Positions 5,948 to 6,549 of a stretch of DNA of 6,549 nucleotides are shown here, in pieces. Origin of the DNA: UBA668 sp041178405 (lineage in GTDB: Bacteria > Actinomycetota > Acidimicrobiia > Acidimicrobiales > Ilumatobacteraceae); contig JBEGVK010000110.1 of the NCBI GenBank assembly GCA_041178405.1, forward strand, positions 1 to 6,549. Direction: 5' to 3'. Positions within the stretch are counted from its first letter, which is position 1, and every line of letters starts with the position of its first letter. The notes beneath the pieces were generated by a model. That model did no database searches. It was not told where the DNA came from and saw nothing but the letters and a program-made list of their open reading frames with translations. The position numbers and the translations under genes were made by a program.

Positions 5948-6549
5948 ATGACAGCGCAGGCCTGGTTCGACGAGCAGCAGTACGAGGTAGCCCCCGGCGG
6001 CTCCCTCGTGGCCCGGCTCACGGTGCGCAATCTCGGCACTACCTCCGGCTCGTTCTCCATCTCGCCGCTCGGTCTTCCCGCAACATTCGCCACGGTCACG
6101 CCGGCCGTCGTCACGCTGTTCCCCAACGAGCAGGCCTCGGTCGACGTCGAGCTGCGTCCGCCGCTCTCGCCTACCACGACTGCCGGCCTCACCTCGCTGG
6201 CGGTGCGGATCGTTCCGCACGAGAACCCCGACTTCGTGGCACTCGCCGAGACGGGTATCGAGATCGCCGAGTTCATCGAGCAGCGGATGAACATCGTCCA
6301 GCCGGTGCTGCGGGGCCGCCGTCGCGCCGACTTCGAGGTGACGATTGAGAACAACGGGAATCGAGCCACGAGTCTCCGGCTGCACTATCTCGAGCCCACC
6401 GGACGCACAGAGGCCGCCTTCGATCCGCCGTCGCTCGTCGTCGAGCCGGGCACGATGGGGCTCGCCGTCGTCAGGGTTCGCTCGCTGTCGTTCCGTCGAC
6501 AGCGCACCGCGCGCGCGATTCCGTTCCGGGTGCAGGCCAGCGACATGGG
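5948..6549 (+). CDS. Ig-like beta-sandwich protein, partial (runs off the right edge)
   Basis: An open frame from ATG 5948 continues without a stop to the window end, giving 200 complete codons and an incomplete protein. Two similar segments are seen. The first, about residues 5-108, has WFDEQQYEVAPGGSLVARL, TVRNLGTTSGSF, then VTLFPNEQASVDVELRPPLSP. The second, about 112-195, has RGRRRADFEVTIENNGN, FDPPSLVVEPG and a final beta-rich stretch. These alternating polar and hydrophobic strands, the N-x-G turns and the repeated PG-x(4)-V pattern are typical of NEW3/CARDB-like Ig folds. From memory, the layout resembles actinobacterial proteins annotated 'hydrolytic protein', which often continue into a membrane segment or other C-terminal region. 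There is no N-terminal signal peptide, so the visible part is likely cytoplasmic. No catalytic motif is visible and no enzyme activity should be assumed. Antisense frames over this region cross the GGDEF gene end and show no family features. Confidence 0.8.
   Translation, partial: MTAQAWFDEQQYEVAPGGSLVARLTVRNLGTTSGSFSISPLGLPATFATVTPAVVTLFPNEQASVDVELRPPLSPTTTAGLTSLAVRIVPHENPDFVALAETGIEIAEFIEQRMNIVQPVLRGRRRADFEVTIENNGNRATSLRLHYLEPTGRTEAAFDPPSLVVEPGTMGLAVVRVRSLSFRRQRTARAIPFRVQASDM

Noticed and set aside
5698..6385. Two minus-strand open frames (223 and 226 codons) over the GGDEF end and the Ig-like gene.
   Set aside because: They overlap the GGDEF C-terminus and lack motifs, while the plus-strand frame from 5948 shows two consistent Ig-like segments.

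Overview
The window is very GC-rich, densely coded DNA with short intergenic gaps, GTG as well as ATG starts and strong G/C preference at third codon positions. Together with the Arg/Gly-rich N-terminal extension on RlmB, the HemB metal motif and an Ig-like protein of an actinobacterial type at the right edge, this points to a free-living Actinomycetota chromosome. Acidimicrobiia is a plausible guess, but that placement is inference. There is no tRNA, rRNA, CRISPR, insertion sequence or phage gene.

Layout from left to right. A plus-strand gene (45-1139) encodes RlmB, a SpoU/TrmH-type 23S rRNA 2'-O-methyltransferase. It ends at a bulged inverted repeat (1133-1162) that also sits at the end of the opposing genes and looks like a shared terminator. 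A three-gene minus-strand cluster then runs from right to left: hemB (porphobilinogen synthase), hemL (glutamate-1-semialdehyde aminotransferase), and a membrane-anchored protein of unknown function. HemL makes 5-aminolevulinate by the C5 route and HemB condenses two of these molecules to porphobilinogen, so the two enzymes are consecutive steps of tetrapyrrole synthesis.

Divergent from hemB, with only 29 bp between the start codons, is a soluble 538-residue protein with a TPR-like helical array and a C-terminal GGDEF domain. It is predicted to be a c-di-GMP synthase with intact active and inhibitory sites. After a 103-bp gap, a plus-strand gene starts at 5948 and runs off the right edge. Its visible 200 residues form two Ig-like beta-sandwich domains.

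No clearly undescribed system is visible. The points most worth a second look are the unknown membrane protein at the end of the heme cluster, the tight divergent junction between heme synthesis and a c-di-GMP synthase, the mixed Cys/Asp/Cys metal site in HemB, two starts that fit leaderless transcription, and the open-ended Ig-like gene.
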